Part shown: positions 1-9,766 of the stretch, in pieces
Numbering within the stretch: position 1 is the first letter of the stretch
Layout of the letters: each line of letters begins with the position of its first letter
Assembly: GCA_965240325.2 (NCBI GenBank)
Contig: OZ251233.1
Location: 1,550,001-1,614,000, forward strand
Length of the DNA: 64,000 nucleotides
Source of the DNA: Rebecca billardiae RCC1528
Taxonomy: Eukaryota > Haptophyta
Reading direction: 5' to 3'
Made by a program: the position numbers and the translations under genes
Notes under the pieces: model-generated
Told to the model about the DNA's origin: nothing
The model's input: only the letters and a program-made list of their open reading frames with translations
Databases searched by the model: none

Positions 1-893
1 GCCTGATGGCTGATGATATTCATCTGTCCCGAATAATAACGATTAACGTGACTGTTAAGACTGCGTGCCCGCACCAGTCTCACCAGTGGGTCTGTGGTAC
101 TAGACACTGGTCGCCGAAGTCGAAGACTCTTGAGGCCTCGAGTCAGTCAGACAGTCGGGTCGTGCCTCGAATGGTGTGAGCACCGTCACCGTGCCCGTGC
201 CGGGCCGTGGACAGACGCCGTGGTGCCCAATGAGCAATGAGCACCAGCCGTCATTATCGGACGACGCAGCCTGCTGTTGGTCGCCAGGCGGGCAGGATTG
301 ATGTCACTCAGATTGTTGAACATTGACACTGTAGACCTGTAGTTAATGCCTCGTCGACGACGCAGACGTCGACGTCGTCTCGCGCGTGACACGTGGCCTG
401 GCCTCCGATCGCCGGACCGCCACCGACGAATGAACGAATCACGGTCCGAGCAGGAATAAACTCAGGCTACTGAGGCTTTATACTACGACTGTCCAATGGT
501 AACATTACTCTCCGCGGCGGCTCGCGTTTAACTCTGTCGTTTAAACACAGGTGAGCCGGGATTCTAATTATTGAGAATTGTCTGATGCCAGTCTGGCTAA
601 TTTTAGATGCATGCAGTACCAGTCTAAGGATGATGGCGATGCACGGGCATCATCATCGCTGATGCTGTAGCCGGCACTATCGACTTCTTCTCTAGTGACT
701 CTCTCTAGTGGAATGCATCATCGGCTTAAGACTGGAACTGAGACCTGTAGGCCGTGGCCGGTCGCGTCGTCCGGATGCGGCGATGCAGTTACAGCCTGAC
801 AGTTGGCCGCGTGCATTGCGCCCGTCGAGAGAAATCGCAGATGCTCTCAGGCCGAGCGAGACTTGTAGTTCAGACCAGTTCGGCGCGAGCGCA
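1..893. other. gene-poor leading stretch
   Basis: No convincing coding region is visible. The base composition is mixed and much less GC-rich than the genes, and the possible frames are short and arginine-rich. I see no tRNA-like fold and no repeat array. Confidence 0.5.
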
Positions 894-1310
894 TCACACC
901 ACCAGCTTCTTCTCGTACATGTAACGGCCACGACATGTTTGCGAGCAGAAAGCGACATCGGCCGCGAGCAGCACGTCAGCGCCCGGCGCCCTCGGCTCCC
1001 GACACATGGCGCACTCGTGGATGTTTGGCCGTCTCAACGAGGCCCGCTGCAGCATCCACGCGAGGTCCTTATCGCTGTCGCGCGCGTCGAGCGCGCCCTG
1101 TGATTGCATCTCCCCAGAGGACGTTGACGCGCTGGTCGGGGGAGAGTTGGCCGGCATGTCGACAAAGACGGCGCACTGTGATCGCGAGATCCCACGTCCT
1201 CCTAAGCCAGAATACGGCGAGATTCGGAGATTCCGCTGGGAGCTTAAAAACATCAGCGCCCCCCTCTGCCAGGTGGACGGGTGCCACCTGAGCGCTATGA
1301 TAAACGGCAT
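894..1310 (-). CDS. candidate small FLZ-type zinc-finger protein
   Basis: A 138-residue ATG-initiated frame. Its last 36 residues read like an FLZ zinc finger: a Cys-x2-Cys pair (CAMC), about 17 residues of spacer, then FCSQTCR followed by a basic Tyr/Met/Glu tail. In the FLZ family this Cys2-Cys2 arrangement with a conserved FCS-x2-CR core mediates protein binding, for example to SnRK1 kinases in land plants. The N-terminal 100 residues show no recognisable domain and are rich in Ser and Ala. No neighbouring gene supports it and it lies in a gene-poor region, so it could also be the terminal exon of a larger gene or a relic. The match rests on the motif alone. Confidence 0.38.
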   Translation of the reverse strand: MPFIIALRWHPSTWQRGALMFLSSQRNLRISPYSGLGGRGISRSQCAVFVDMPANSPPTSASTSSGEMQSQGALDARDSDKDLAWMLQRASLRRPNIHECAMCREPRAPGADVLLAADVAFCSQTCRGRYMYEKKLVV

Positions 1311-1454
1311 ATTACAGTATTGGAGAATGGAGAATCTTTCCTACTACGCTACTACCACTTTACCCACGGCCGGCGTCGGCCGCCGCGTCGGAAGCCGACG
1401 ACGGGCGAATGACCGGTTTCCTTTGGGACCGTTTGATCCAGATTGACAATAAAT

Positions 1455-2137
1455 GTGGCTGAGTCAGTTAGAATCGCACTATTCGGCCAAGGGAAACTTT
1501 TTTCGAGCAAAGCGCGGTTGAAGAAAGTGAAAACCCGCTGACTCACCCGCCAAGCTCAGAGCGGCCGCGCAGCATGTCTGCCGTGGCGCCGGGACCGCTG
1601 GGCCGTCATGGAAGAGCCGGTGCGTCGGAGCCAACTGGGCTCGGTCGCATACGAGTCTGTAGGGAGGTGATCGTAGCGAGCACCGCTGACATGCGGCATG
1701 CTGGACGAGGAGTGACTGAGACGTGCAGCAGCTGCTCGCGGCCATCCGCCGACGCGGACTGCCTCGACAACGGACAAGCGGCAGACACGCTACCTGCAGG
1801 CCTGACAGGGGGCACTGAGCAAGCTGCGCCAGTGGGTGCGGCATTGGCCTGCGTTTCTAGCTGCGCCGTGACATCTTGACACGCTGGTCGCCGCCCGGCG
1901 GCGCGCGCGCGCTGCGCGCGCGGCGCGGCTGAGCCCGAGTGGAGCGCCTCAGATCCTATCTGACTCAAGCTTCTCAGAAATTCAAAAAAATCAAAATGGC
2001 TTTTCTCGCCCAATTTTCGTCCTTTTTCGACGTTCTTGGGCTCTACGTGCTCCTCTCGACGAGGCGCATCGGGCAGGCTAGCTAACTCAGATCGCGACCA
2101 CTGCACCAAAAAGTGCGTTTCTAACTGACTCAGCCAC
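1455..2137. mobile_element. MITE-like element with 26-bp TIRs and AAAT duplication
   Basis: The left end (1455-1480, starting GTGGCTGAGTCAGTTAGAA) and the right end (2112-2137) are inverted copies matching at 25 of 26 positions. The element is directly flanked on both sides by AAAT (1451-1454 and 2138-2141), which fits a 4-bp target-site duplication. The 683-bp interior has no transposase-like frame, so it would be a non-autonomous DNA element. The TIR contains a TGAGTCA core. The superfamily cannot be assigned from this copy. Confidence 0.75.
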
Positions 2138-2190
2138 AAATGCTTGATGATCCAGATGACCAGATTGAGGATGCACCTACCCCCATACTG

Positions 2191-2237
2191 CTAAGAATAA
2201 GAAGACGAGACACACACAGCTCAGGCAGGCAAGATCA
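2191..2237 (+). repeat. dispersed ~40-nt word, copy 1
   Basis: The stretch around ACACACAGCTCAGGCAGGC, preceded by GAATAAG, recurs at 21957-21993 with small indels. The two copies are about 20 kb apart in gene-free DNA, which suggests the remains of a dispersed element. Confidence 0.5.
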
Positions 2238-2327
2238 CAGTCGTATGATTGCGGTGCACACCGTCACCTACTCACCTCCACCCGGTGACGGTTGTCGACG
2301 CACGCCGCGCGTTGAGGCTGGCCGTCC

Positions 2328-4295
2328 TCAGAAGCGCTGGAGGTGCTCGCCCGGCACGCGGTTGCACACCACGTTGGCGAGGAGGTTGGCGACCGCGGCG
2401 TTGCCGAGCGCGCGGCAGCCGCCGGGCGTGTGCGCGAGCATCTGCTCATCCTCCTCCTCGCACGCCCAGTGCACGCCGTCGAGCGAGTACTCGGGGCCGA
2501 GCGGCTCGAGCACTTTGAAGCCGTCCACGACGGTCAGCGCGTCGCCCAGCGTGGCGCGCAGCTCGCGCACCGCGTCCGCGTTCGCCCTGCGGATGCGCGG
2601 CAGCGTGTTGTGCATCAGGACAGCGAACCATTTGAACGGCTTGGCGCGCCGCGCGTCGCAGTTGGCGCGGTGCGCGCCGGCCGCGCCGACCGCGCGCTCG
2701 CCCGTGTCGACGTCGGCTGGCCAGGTGCAGCCGGTGAGCTCGGGCGCGAGGCACGTCGTCGTCACGTTGCGGCTGCGCCCGCCGCGGCACTCCGTGTGCC
2801 CGGGCGCGTGCTTCTCCTTGTAGTGCCGCGGCGGCGCCGTCACCCAGACCAGTCGGCGGCGCTCATCCTCCGATGCCCACGCGCGCAGCAGCCGCGCCGC
2901 GTGGAAGAGGTTCTGACGAAACTCGGCGTGGCTGGTCTTCATCATGTCGTTGTGGCCCTGCGAGAGCACGGCGACGGCGGACGGCGGGAGCGGCGCCGCG
3001 CCGCCGCCCGGCCGCGCCGCGCTGCGCTCGACCATCGCCTGCAGCAGCATACGCGAGCCGTGCTGCTGGGCGAAGGCGAGAGGTGGCGGCGCGCCGCGGT
3101 CGTCCGCGGCCGAGGCTGCGGACATCAGGTCGCGCATCAGGTTGCGCGCGCCGGGCGCGCCGCCGCCGGTGGGGAAGACGCGCGGCCAGTGGTATGGCTC
3201 GCCCTGCGCGTGCATCTGCACGAGCCACGCGCGGTACACGTCCATCAGCGTCGACTCGCCGAAGAAGCGCAGCGCGGGCTCGCGGCCGGCGCGCGACCAG
3301 TGGAGGGCTCCCACGCACTGGCGCAGCCGACGCGCCGAGTAGTGGCGCAGCGCGCAGCCGTACGGGACCCACGCCCACGGCTCCGCGGCGAAGGCGGGGT
3401 GCGCCGGGTCGGCGTTGCGCAGCCACGCGCCGTCCGCGTCGCCGCGCTCGCACGCCGCCGCCGCCGCCGCGTGCGCGGCTGCGGGCGCGCGCGGAGCGCG
3501 CACAGTGAGAGCGCCACTGATTCGCAGGTCGGCGTTGAAGTAGCGAGGCCCCGCCTCGGCGCACGAGGCGTTGCACTGCGCGATGCCCCAGCGGCCGCGC
3601 GCCTCGTCGCGGACGTACAGCCCGAGCAGCCCGGCGTGCGGCTCCGCGAGCCCCTCGCCCTCCACGTGCAGCAGCCGCGCATCCAGCGCGTACGCGACCG
3701 AGCCCTCGACGGGCGGCGGTCTGAACACGACTCGATACCGCCCGCAGCCGAGCGAGCTCTCGCCGAGCTGCGTCGGCGCGAAGAGGCCCTCGGAGGAGAC
3801 GAAGCGCACGCGCAGGGAGTCGCCGCACCGCGCGCCCGCGTCGGGATCGGGCGCGTGCGCGTCCACCTCGCGCGTGAGCACCAGCGAGAAGCTCGGCGGC
3901 CAGAGGGTGCCGTTGAGAAGCGTCACCGGGCCGACCGAGTATCGGCGCGTCCAGTGCGCGGTGCGCACGACGCCCTCGCCAAAGGTGTGCTCGACGCGCC
4001 AGCCGTCGGCCTCCAGCGCGGGCGTCGGCGCTCGCGTCGGCGAGGCTGCACCCCCACCCGCGCCGACGCTCGCGCTCGGCACAGCCGCAGGGGCGCGCAC
4101 GCCCTCACCGTGCAATTCGCCTGTGCGCTCGCGCGGCGGCTCGCGAGAGGCCGCCGGCCGCGCGTCGTAGGCGGCGGCCGGTCCGACGCGCAGGCAGCGC
4201 GCGGTCTCGACGCGCCACAGCCTCGTCAGCCCGGCGCCGGCGAGCGCGCCCACGAGGAGCGGCAGCACGCTCTCGCGCCGGCGGAGCGCCGCCAT
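2328..4295 (-). CDS. NXPE/PC-esterase-like SGNH-fold type II membrane protein
   Basis: 655 residues from an ATG at 4295; upstream in-frame codons lack an ATG. Residues about 8-25 form a hydrophobic signal anchor after a basic start, so a Golgi lumenal enzyme is likely. A beta-rich middle part (roughly 95-260, rich in W, Y and V around YSVGPVTLLNGTLW) resembles the filamin/Ig-like region of NXPE proteins. The C-terminal half carries an SGNH/PC-esterase layout: FFGEST (nucleophile Ser near residue 347), an Asn/His block (SQGHNDMM), and a DGVHW Asp-His block near 604-608. Related proteins move or remove acyl groups on glycans. Here the first block reads GES rather than the usual GDS. It is the first of three adjacent glycan-modification genes. 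Family assignment is fairly sure, substrate unknown. Confidence 0.75.
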   Translation of the reverse strand: MAALRRRESVLPLLVGALAGAGLTRLWRVETARCLRVGPAAAYDARPAASREPPRERTGELHGEGVRAPAAVPSASVGAGGGAASPTRAPTPALEADGWRVEHTFGEGVVRTAHWTRRYSVGPVTLLNGTLWPPSFSLVLTREVDAHAPDPDAGARCGDSLRVRFVSSEGLFAPTQLGESSLGCGRYRVVFRPPPVEGSVAYALDARLLHVEGEGLAEPHAGLLGLYVRDEARGRWGIAQCNASCAEAGPRYFNADLRISGALTVRAPRAPAAAHAAAAAACERGDADGAWLRNADPAHPAFAAEPWAWVPYGCALRHYSARRLRQCVGALHWSRAGREPALRFFGESTLMDVYRAWLVQMHAQGEPYHWPRVFPTGGGAPGARNLMRDLMSAASAADDRGAPPPLAFAQQHGSRMLLQAMVERSAARPGGGAAPLPPSAVAVLSQGHNDMMKTSHAEFRQNLFHAARLLRAWASEDERRRLVWVTAPPRHYKEKHAPGHTECRGGRSRNVTTTCLAPELTGCTWPADVDTGERAVGAAGAHRANCDARRAKPFKWFAVLMHNTLPRIRRANADAVRELRATLGDALTVVDGFKVLEPLGPEYSLDGVHWACEEEDEQMLAHTPGGCRALGNAAVANLLANVVCNRVPGEHLQRF

Positions 4296-4487
4296 TCTGA
4301 CTTCTGAGTGGATCCTGCAAGCGCCGCACTGTGGCCAACGGTTGCCTTGGCCAGCTGGTGCGAGTGAGCGAGTCCGAAGTTTACGACTCGCAGCGAGGCC
4401 TCCACCCGGCCAGCAGACTATGGTATGGCAAGGGTGGTCCCTTGGGTATGGTACCGAGGTCACTGCCGTGAGTGATGACTGACCGAG

Positions 4488-5481
4488 TCAGATGCACCTC
4501 GACGAGTTGCGCTCCGACAACGTCGAAGTCTCAGGCGAGAGCACGTCTCGGAGCGCCTCAAACTCGGAACGGCTTGCCAAACAGAGCTTCCGTATACTTC
4601 GCACCGTGTACGTGCTGCGCACGCCCTCCAGCTCTTGCGCGCGGCCCCGCCGCGGCGCATGCTGCTGCTCGTGCGTGCGGGCGTCGAGAGGGCGTGCAAA
4701 CGCCGGATGACTCAGTTTGGCGAGGGTGGCCAGAGTCTGCCGCACGGTGCCGACATGCAGCTGCACCCCTGGCGCTGGCGCGGGCGTGCACTGCCTGTCC
4801 TGCGGCAGGAAGTGCATGCCGAGCCGTGGACGATCGTCGCCCGGGCTCGAATGTGCGCGCAGGAGCGTGGCGGCGAACTCGTCGACGTGTAGACACGGTG
4901 CCGATGCATTGCCGGCTGAGTCCGGCAGCTGCCCGCTTGCGGCGGCGTACGCGAGCAGCTTATCGCTCTGCCCGCGAAGCACGATGCAGGGCGTGCGTGG
5001 CTGCTGCCTGGCACAGCACGCAGCCGCGCTCTCAAAGGACGAGAGGTATCTTTCCACCGGGTCCCGCACCACGCGGAAGGCAAGCGTGTCCGGCCGGCGT
5101 GGAAGCTGCCCATCTTGGAAGCTGAACGCGGCACGCCCCGCGGGCAGGCTGCTCCACGTGCGCTGCGTGTGCACGTCTCTTCTCGGCGGTTTGCCTGGCG
5201 GGTAGGGAGTCCAAGGGCACGCGCGTAAGGCCGGCCATGTTTGGCGCTCGGCGCTGCATACGCGCGCGCATCCGCTGGTGAGCGGCGCACAGCCGCGCAC
5301 CGGTGATGGCCACGAATAGCGCAGTGAGCACGGACGTGGAGCCGCACTTGGCGCACGTGCAAATATAGATGGGTGGGCCGACTGGCGGCTCGTACACGAG
5401 GCTGAGCGCTCGCGCGAGATCCACGAGGCATAGCGCTAGCACCTGCCGCGCCGGCAATGATGAGCCAGCCGCGCCCGCCAT
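4488..5481 (-). CDS. Golgi-type sulfotransferase, one intron
   Basis: Two exons, 5481-5301 and 5194-4488, give 295 residues. The 106-nt phase-1 intron (GTGCGC to CCGCCAG) exactly restores the frame. The 5'-phosphosulfate-binding loop is in exon 1 (CTCAKCGSTSV, about 41-51) after a hydrophobic N-terminal segment. The 3'-phosphate-binding motif is in exon 2 (VVRDPVERYLSSF, with R104 and S112). These are the two PAPS-binding signatures of carbohydrate sulfotransferases. It should transfer sulfate from PAPS to a glycan in the Golgi lumen. It is divergent from the PC-esterase gene at 5573, with only 91 bp between the ATGs. The acceptor sugar cannot be read from sequence. Confidence 0.82.
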
Positions 5482-5572
5482 CGCCCGGCTCCAGCTTGAG
5501 TCGATGACCGATTTATGGTACAGATTTGAGATTGACCGCGCGACGTTGAGTCACTCAATCACGACCGGCACG
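5482..5572. promoter_or_regulatory. 91-bp bidirectional promoter with palindromic TGAGTCA site
   Basis: This is the whole space between the ATGs of a divergent sulfotransferase and TBL-like gene. It contains a perfect 13-nt palindrome TTGAGTCACTCAA at 5546-5558, holding a TGAGTCA core, the classic GCN4/AP-1-type bZIP site. No TATA box is obvious. Joint control of both genes is inferred. Confidence 0.5.
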
Positions 5573-6883
5573 ATGTCGGTGTCGGGCGGCAACCGCTGCG
5601 CACGACGGCTGACGCGCAGCGCGCCCCTTGGGCTGCTGGCCGCGGCGGTCATGGTCGTCGTGGGCGCCCCCGCCCGGCCTCCCAATGGCCCCGTGGCGGG
5701 CGCGGGCATTCGCAGCGCGCCGCACGCGTTGCACGCGCCCATCGACGCGGCGCGCCGCTGCCTTGGCGCGTACAACTCCTCCACGGAGGCGCGGCAGGCG
5801 GCGCGGAGCGCGCACAAGATGAGTCCCGTGCAAGGCTGCCTCGCGCACGGGCGCGGCGAGTGGAAGTACCGCCCGCGCGAAGACATGCCGTACCGCCTCG
5901 ACCCCGAGCGCTACGTGGCGGTGCACAACCGGAGCGCCTTCTTCTGGGGCCGGTGCGACCGTCGCTTCTACCACAACGGCGTGCGCGATTTCATGTCGAT
6001 GCGCGCGCGCTGGTTCATCTGGTACCCGAAGGGCGATGGATGCGACGCGCTGGGCGAGCCGCCCAAGCCGTTCGTCTTCGACACGCTGCGGCGCCAGTTC
6101 TGCAAGGCGCACGCGGGCAGCCGGCTCCTCTTCGTGGGTGACTCGACGCAGGGGCAGCTCTTCACCTCGTTCGTGCACGCACTCGGCGTGCTCTCGTCCG
6201 AGTGGGGCTCGTGCCACCCGGGCTGGGAGACGCCGGACGTCGAGCACGTACACGAGATCGACCTGACCGTGCAGCTGTGCGCGCCCGGCCCGAGCGGCGT
6301 GACCGCGCGCTTCATCCGCAACGAGGCGGCCGTCTTCAACCTGACGGAGGCGGAGCTGGCTGAGAGGCGCAGCCGCGTGGCCGTGTTCTGCCGCTTCACG
6401 CCCGAGGTGGCGGCCGAGGCGGACGTGATCGTGCTCAACCGCGGCTTCCACTACGCGCCGCCGGAGACGTTCACCGCGGAGTTCGACGCGACGCTGCGCG
6501 GGCTCATGCGTCTGCCGCCGCTGCCGCCGCGCGCCGGCGGCGTCGCTCCGACCGGCCGGCGGCAACGGCGCGTGATCGTGCGCTCAACACACGCACCCAT
6601 CCCGCGGTGCAACCCGCACAGCCGCATCTCGCCCGTTTCGCTCGCGCACCTCGTCAAGAACGGCCGACGCGAGTACCACTGGGACAGCCTCGCCGGTGTG
6701 AACGCGATTGCCGAGTGCCTTGCGCACGCGCACGGCGCCACGTTCATCGACGTGTATCACCAGAGCAGCTTCAGGCCGGACGCAGCGGTCAAGCGCGACG
6801 AGTGCGTGCACTCGTGCCTGCCTGGGCCCGTGGACGAATGGTCGCGCCTCATCGCGCTGCTCCTCGTGCACGACCGCGCATGA
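5573..6883 (+). CDS. trichome-birefringence-like PC-esterase (glycan O-acetyltransferase family)
   Basis: 436 residues from the ATG at 5573. A signal anchor lies at about 18-32. The GDS block is LLFVGDSTQGQLF (about 185-197) and the catalytic Asp/His block is DECVHSCLPGPVDEW (409-423), matching the plant TBL/CAS1 DxxH-x-CLPG signature. TBL enzymes acetylate polysaccharides in the Golgi. About a dozen cysteines and the N-glycosylation sequons NSS, NRS and NLT fit a lumenal domain. Its ATG is 91 bp from that of the divergent sulfotransferase, which suggests co-regulated glycan decoration. Length is usual for the family. Acetyl transfer is the family expectation; the acceptor is unknown. Confidence 0.85.
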   Translation: MSVSGGNRCARRLTRSAPLGLLAAAVMVVVGAPARPPNGPVAGAGIRSAPHALHAPIDAARRCLGAYNSSTEARQAARSAHKMSPVQGCLAHGRGEWKYRPREDMPYRLDPERYVAVHNRSAFFWGRCDRRFYHNGVRDFMSMRARWFIWYPKGDGCDALGEPPKPFVFDTLRRQFCKAHAGSRLLFVGDSTQGQLFTSFVHALGVLSSEWGSCHPGWETPDVEHVHEIDLTVQLCAPGPSGVTARFIRNEAAVFNLTEAELAERRSRVAVFCRFTPEVAAEADVIVLNRGFHYAPPETFTAEFDATLRGLMRLPPLPPRAGGVAPTGRRQRRVIVRSTHAPIPRCNPHSRISPVSLAHLVKNGRREYHWDSLAGVNAIAECLAHAHGATFIDVYHQSSFRPDAAVKRDECVHSCLPGPVDEWSRLIALLLVHDRA

Positions 6884-7070
6884 CTGGCAGTCTCACGGCG
6901 GATGCGTAGTGCCGCGAGGAGTACAGCGGCACTCCCGGCAGCGGCAGCGGCAGATGAGCCATCAGCAGCAGTCAACTGCTGGATGGCACTGCAATGCAGC
7001 ACAGCTGCCCGATTCAGCTTAAAAGTTAGAGCAGCTGTCGTCATCACTGGCTCACAAGTGCTGATGTCGA

Positions 7071-7074
<4 letters not shown>

Positions 7075-7132
<58 letters not shown>
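7075..7132. repeat. (TA)n microsatellite
   Basis: Uninterrupted TA dinucleotides of about 58 bp. Confidence 0.95.
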
Positions 7133-7135
<3 letters not shown>

Positions 7136-7530
7136 CGACGTCGTAAATATAATAGTTACTGCGCACTACTACGGTACTACGACTACCTCATCCTCACTGT
7201 TCCTCATCCAGGCGCCCACGCGGGCGCACGGGGGCGACAGCCGCGGCTGCCGCTTGCCGGAGCTGCTCGCCGCTAGGTCGGCGGGCGGCGACATCGACTA
7301 CGACCTCACCGCCTCATCCAAGTGCTCCGGAAGGCGCTCGGCCGCGGCGGCATCTGCCGTCGCCGCCGTGTGCCCCAGGCCGAGGCGGTGCTCCATCCCG
7401 GCCCCGCTCCCGTAGGGGGGCAGGGCTGCGGGTGGCGCACTGTCTGACCTGGTCGGAAGGCGCGGACGCATTCTATGATGTGTCGGTTGCACTCTGAGCC
7501 TGACGCTTGTCCGATGCTGCCACGTCGTTA

Positions 7531-7531
7531 A

Positions 7532-7562
<31 letters not shown>

Positions 7563-7571
7563 TGATACGTA

Positions 7572-7643
<72 letters not shown>
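7531..7643. repeat. (TA)n microsatellite, interrupted
   Basis: TA-rich tract of about 113 bp interrupted by TATGATACGTATTAA near 7561-7575; the right part is about 68 bp of pure TA. Confidence 0.95.
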
Positions 7644-7645
<2 letters not shown>

Positions 7646-8188
7646 CAGTCGGCTGACGACCTAAGTACCGAGACGGTACTAGTTACCGCTAAGCCGTACT
7701 CTAGTAGACTCAGACGCGATAATCGATATTATTAATATAGCAGTGCGCTGCTAATAAGTAGCAGCATCAGTAGTCGTGGCGCGGCTCGATCTATATAGTA
7801 TATCGCTCAATCTCGTACCAGGTCGTTCCCCGTGCACTGGGAATCCGCGGTTTCGCCCTATTCAGAGCGCGAGGCCGCGGCATAGCAACGCAGATTTAGT
7901 CTTCCGCTTCGTCTATCAGACCACTTGAACGATCTAATCGAGCTTTCCAATTGAAAATGACGAAACTAGATCCATCCATTGGAGAAGCCAAATCCCGAGC
8001 GCGGCAAAGCCGTGGAACGCAGTAATCAGCCTCGTCAGCGATAGTCCGCTCACGAAATCGATGCGCTGGAAATGAGTTCTTCGTGTGCAACCTGGAGGCG
8101 GGAGCCCTCCGCCGCGGGTGCGGAGCACCGATTCTGACCCGCCCCCTGCGGCTGCGGCCGGGCACGAGTGCGATGCCGCTGGCCCCGG

Positions 8189-8965
8189 CTGGGGGGCGCG
8201 CCCGGGCCAGGGCACTGCGGGCGCGGATGTGCTCGCGGAGCCGGCGTGCGTGGACGGGCTGTTGCGGGAGAGTATCTGCCGCCCTCCTGCGCCGTGCGAC
8301 TTGCGCCACGCCTCTTTCGCCTCGGCTCAGGGCAGCGCACACGCGCGCGCCGCCTCCGAAGGCCAGCCTTGCCTGCGCCGCAGCCGGTCGCGCGCGCGCC
8401 GTGCGCGGCGTGGTCGGGAAGGAACGGGGGGTGCTGCCGGGCGAGATGGCGACATCATGTGCGCACGCCATGCCGCCGCGCCACGCCTTGCCGAGCGTGT
8501 CGCCGGTCCGTTTGCACGCCTCTTCCAGTTGTCACAAATGGTGTCAGGTGTGCCGCACGGCCTCGCGGTCAGGACCGCTGGGGGGCGCGCCCGGGCCAGG
8601 GCGCTGCGGGCGCGGATGTGCTTGCGGAGCCGGCGTGCGTGGACGGGCTGTTGCGGGAGAGTATCTGCCGCCCTCCTGCGCCGCGCGACTTGCGCCACGC
8701 CTCTTTCGCCTCGGCTCAGGGCAGCGCGCACGCGCGCGCGCCGCCTCAAGGCCAGCCTTGCCTGCGCTGCAGCCGACCGCGCGCGCGCCGTGCGCGGCGT
8801 GGTCGGGAAGGAACGGGCGCGGCTGCCGGGCGAGATGGCGATATCATGTGCGCACGCCATGCCGCCCCGCCACGCCTTGCCGAGCGTGTCGCCGGTCCGT
8901 TTGCACGCCTCTTCGAGTTGTCACAAATGGTGTGCACGCGGCCTCGCGGTCGTGACCGCCTTGTC
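8189..8965 (+). repeat. two direct copies of the ~389-bp GC-rich unit
   Basis: Copy A starts at 8189 and copy B at 8578, each at CTGGGGGGCGCGCCCGGGCC. They stay closely similar through a stretch ending near GTCACAAATGGTGT. The same unit reappears inverted at about 9177-9490 and, more diverged, at 27421-27835 (direct) and 28045-28376 (inverted). Confidence 0.8.
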
Positions 8966-9176
8966 GGGACGATCATTGAGACACAGAACAGTGCCAGACG
9001 GGCACGCGGGAAACTCTTACATGAATGTTCATCACTGCGTGGTCATGTAGAAGTGCTGGGTGCGACGCTTTCCTCGCGCGGATGCACTTTCATCATCTTC
9101 TTCGAGCTCAGGTCTGGCTTCAGGCACGACAAGAAAGCAGCACTCGTCAACAGCTGTGCGGATCCGTTATCGTGCC

Positions 9177-9490
9177 CTTTCGCGGCGCCGCGGGGCGGCA
9201 TGGCGTGCGCACATGATGTCGTCATCTCGCCCGGCAGCACCCCCCGTTCCTTCCCGACCACGCCGCGCACGGCGCGCGCGCGGTTGGCTGCGGCGCGGCA
9301 GTGCTCGGGCCTCGAGGCGGCGCGCGCGTGCGCGCTGCCCTGAGCCGCGGCGAAAAGAGGCGTGGCGCGAGACGCGCGGCGCAGGAGGGCGCCAGATACT
9401 CTCCCGCGACAGCCTGTCCACGCAAGCCGGCTCCGCGAGCACATCCGCGCCCGCAGCGCCGTGCGGCGTGCCCCGGGCGCGCCCCGCCAA
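9177..9490 (-). repeat. inverted copy of the ~389-bp GC-rich unit
   Basis: Reverse-complement relation to 8189-8577, for example GGCATGGCGTGCGCACATGA here against the complement near 8449-8475. Together with the direct copies it forms a fold-back structure inside the 7818-9766 element. Confidence 0.75.
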
Positions 9491-9766
9491 CGGCGCTCGG
9501 CCGCCTTGCCGCTGCCCGCCTGCCGCCGAGGGCAAAAGGTCAAGATTTGGTCGGCCCTCGCCTGCCGAGCCGCCACCGGGGGCTCCGCCCTGCCTTCTAT
9601 CTCGTTGCGGCTCAATTTTGGGATTGCGAGACCAGCTCATCGATTGACGCACATCCGCACCCGCGAGACCTGAAAATCTTATTCGCGGGTAGCGACGGGT
9701 GCGTCCTGCGGCTGTTTTTCTCGTATGTCCAAACCGCGGATTCCCAGTGCAGGGGGAACGACCTGG

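Larger units (their letters stand above)
6884..7817. other. intergenic, AT-microsatellite rich
   Basis: Mostly low-complexity DNA with two (TA)n tracts. A GC-rich island at 7211-7420 has an open frame with a DIDYDLTASSK segment that begins right after a pyrimidine-rich CATCCAG, like a splice acceptor. It could be an exon relic, but nothing else supports it. Confidence 0.4.
7818..9766. mobile_element. 1.95-kb non-autonomous element with 36-bp TIRs and internal repeat arms
   Basis: The ends 7818-7853 (starting CCAGGTCGTTCCCC) and 9731-9766 are inverted copies matching at 35 of 36 positions, and both ends abut TA. Inside, a ~389-bp GC-rich unit occurs twice in direct order (about 8189-8577 and 8578-8965) and once inverted (about 9177-9490), around a less GC-rich centre. 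Long open frames here are GC-driven and differ between unit copies, so I do not call genes. No transposase is visible, so movement would need a source elsewhere. TA flanks fit a TA-targeting transposon group, which is inference. Confidence 0.72.

Noticed and set aside
2343-4307. Long plus-strand frame opposite the NXPE-like gene
   Set aside because: Arg/Ala/Val-rich translation typical of the antisense of GC-rich coding DNA; the minus strand has real motifs.
8083-9343. Overlapping plus-strand frames of 290-390 codons
   Set aside because: They lie wholly in the repeated GC-rich units of the TIR element and are Arg/Ala-rich in all frames.
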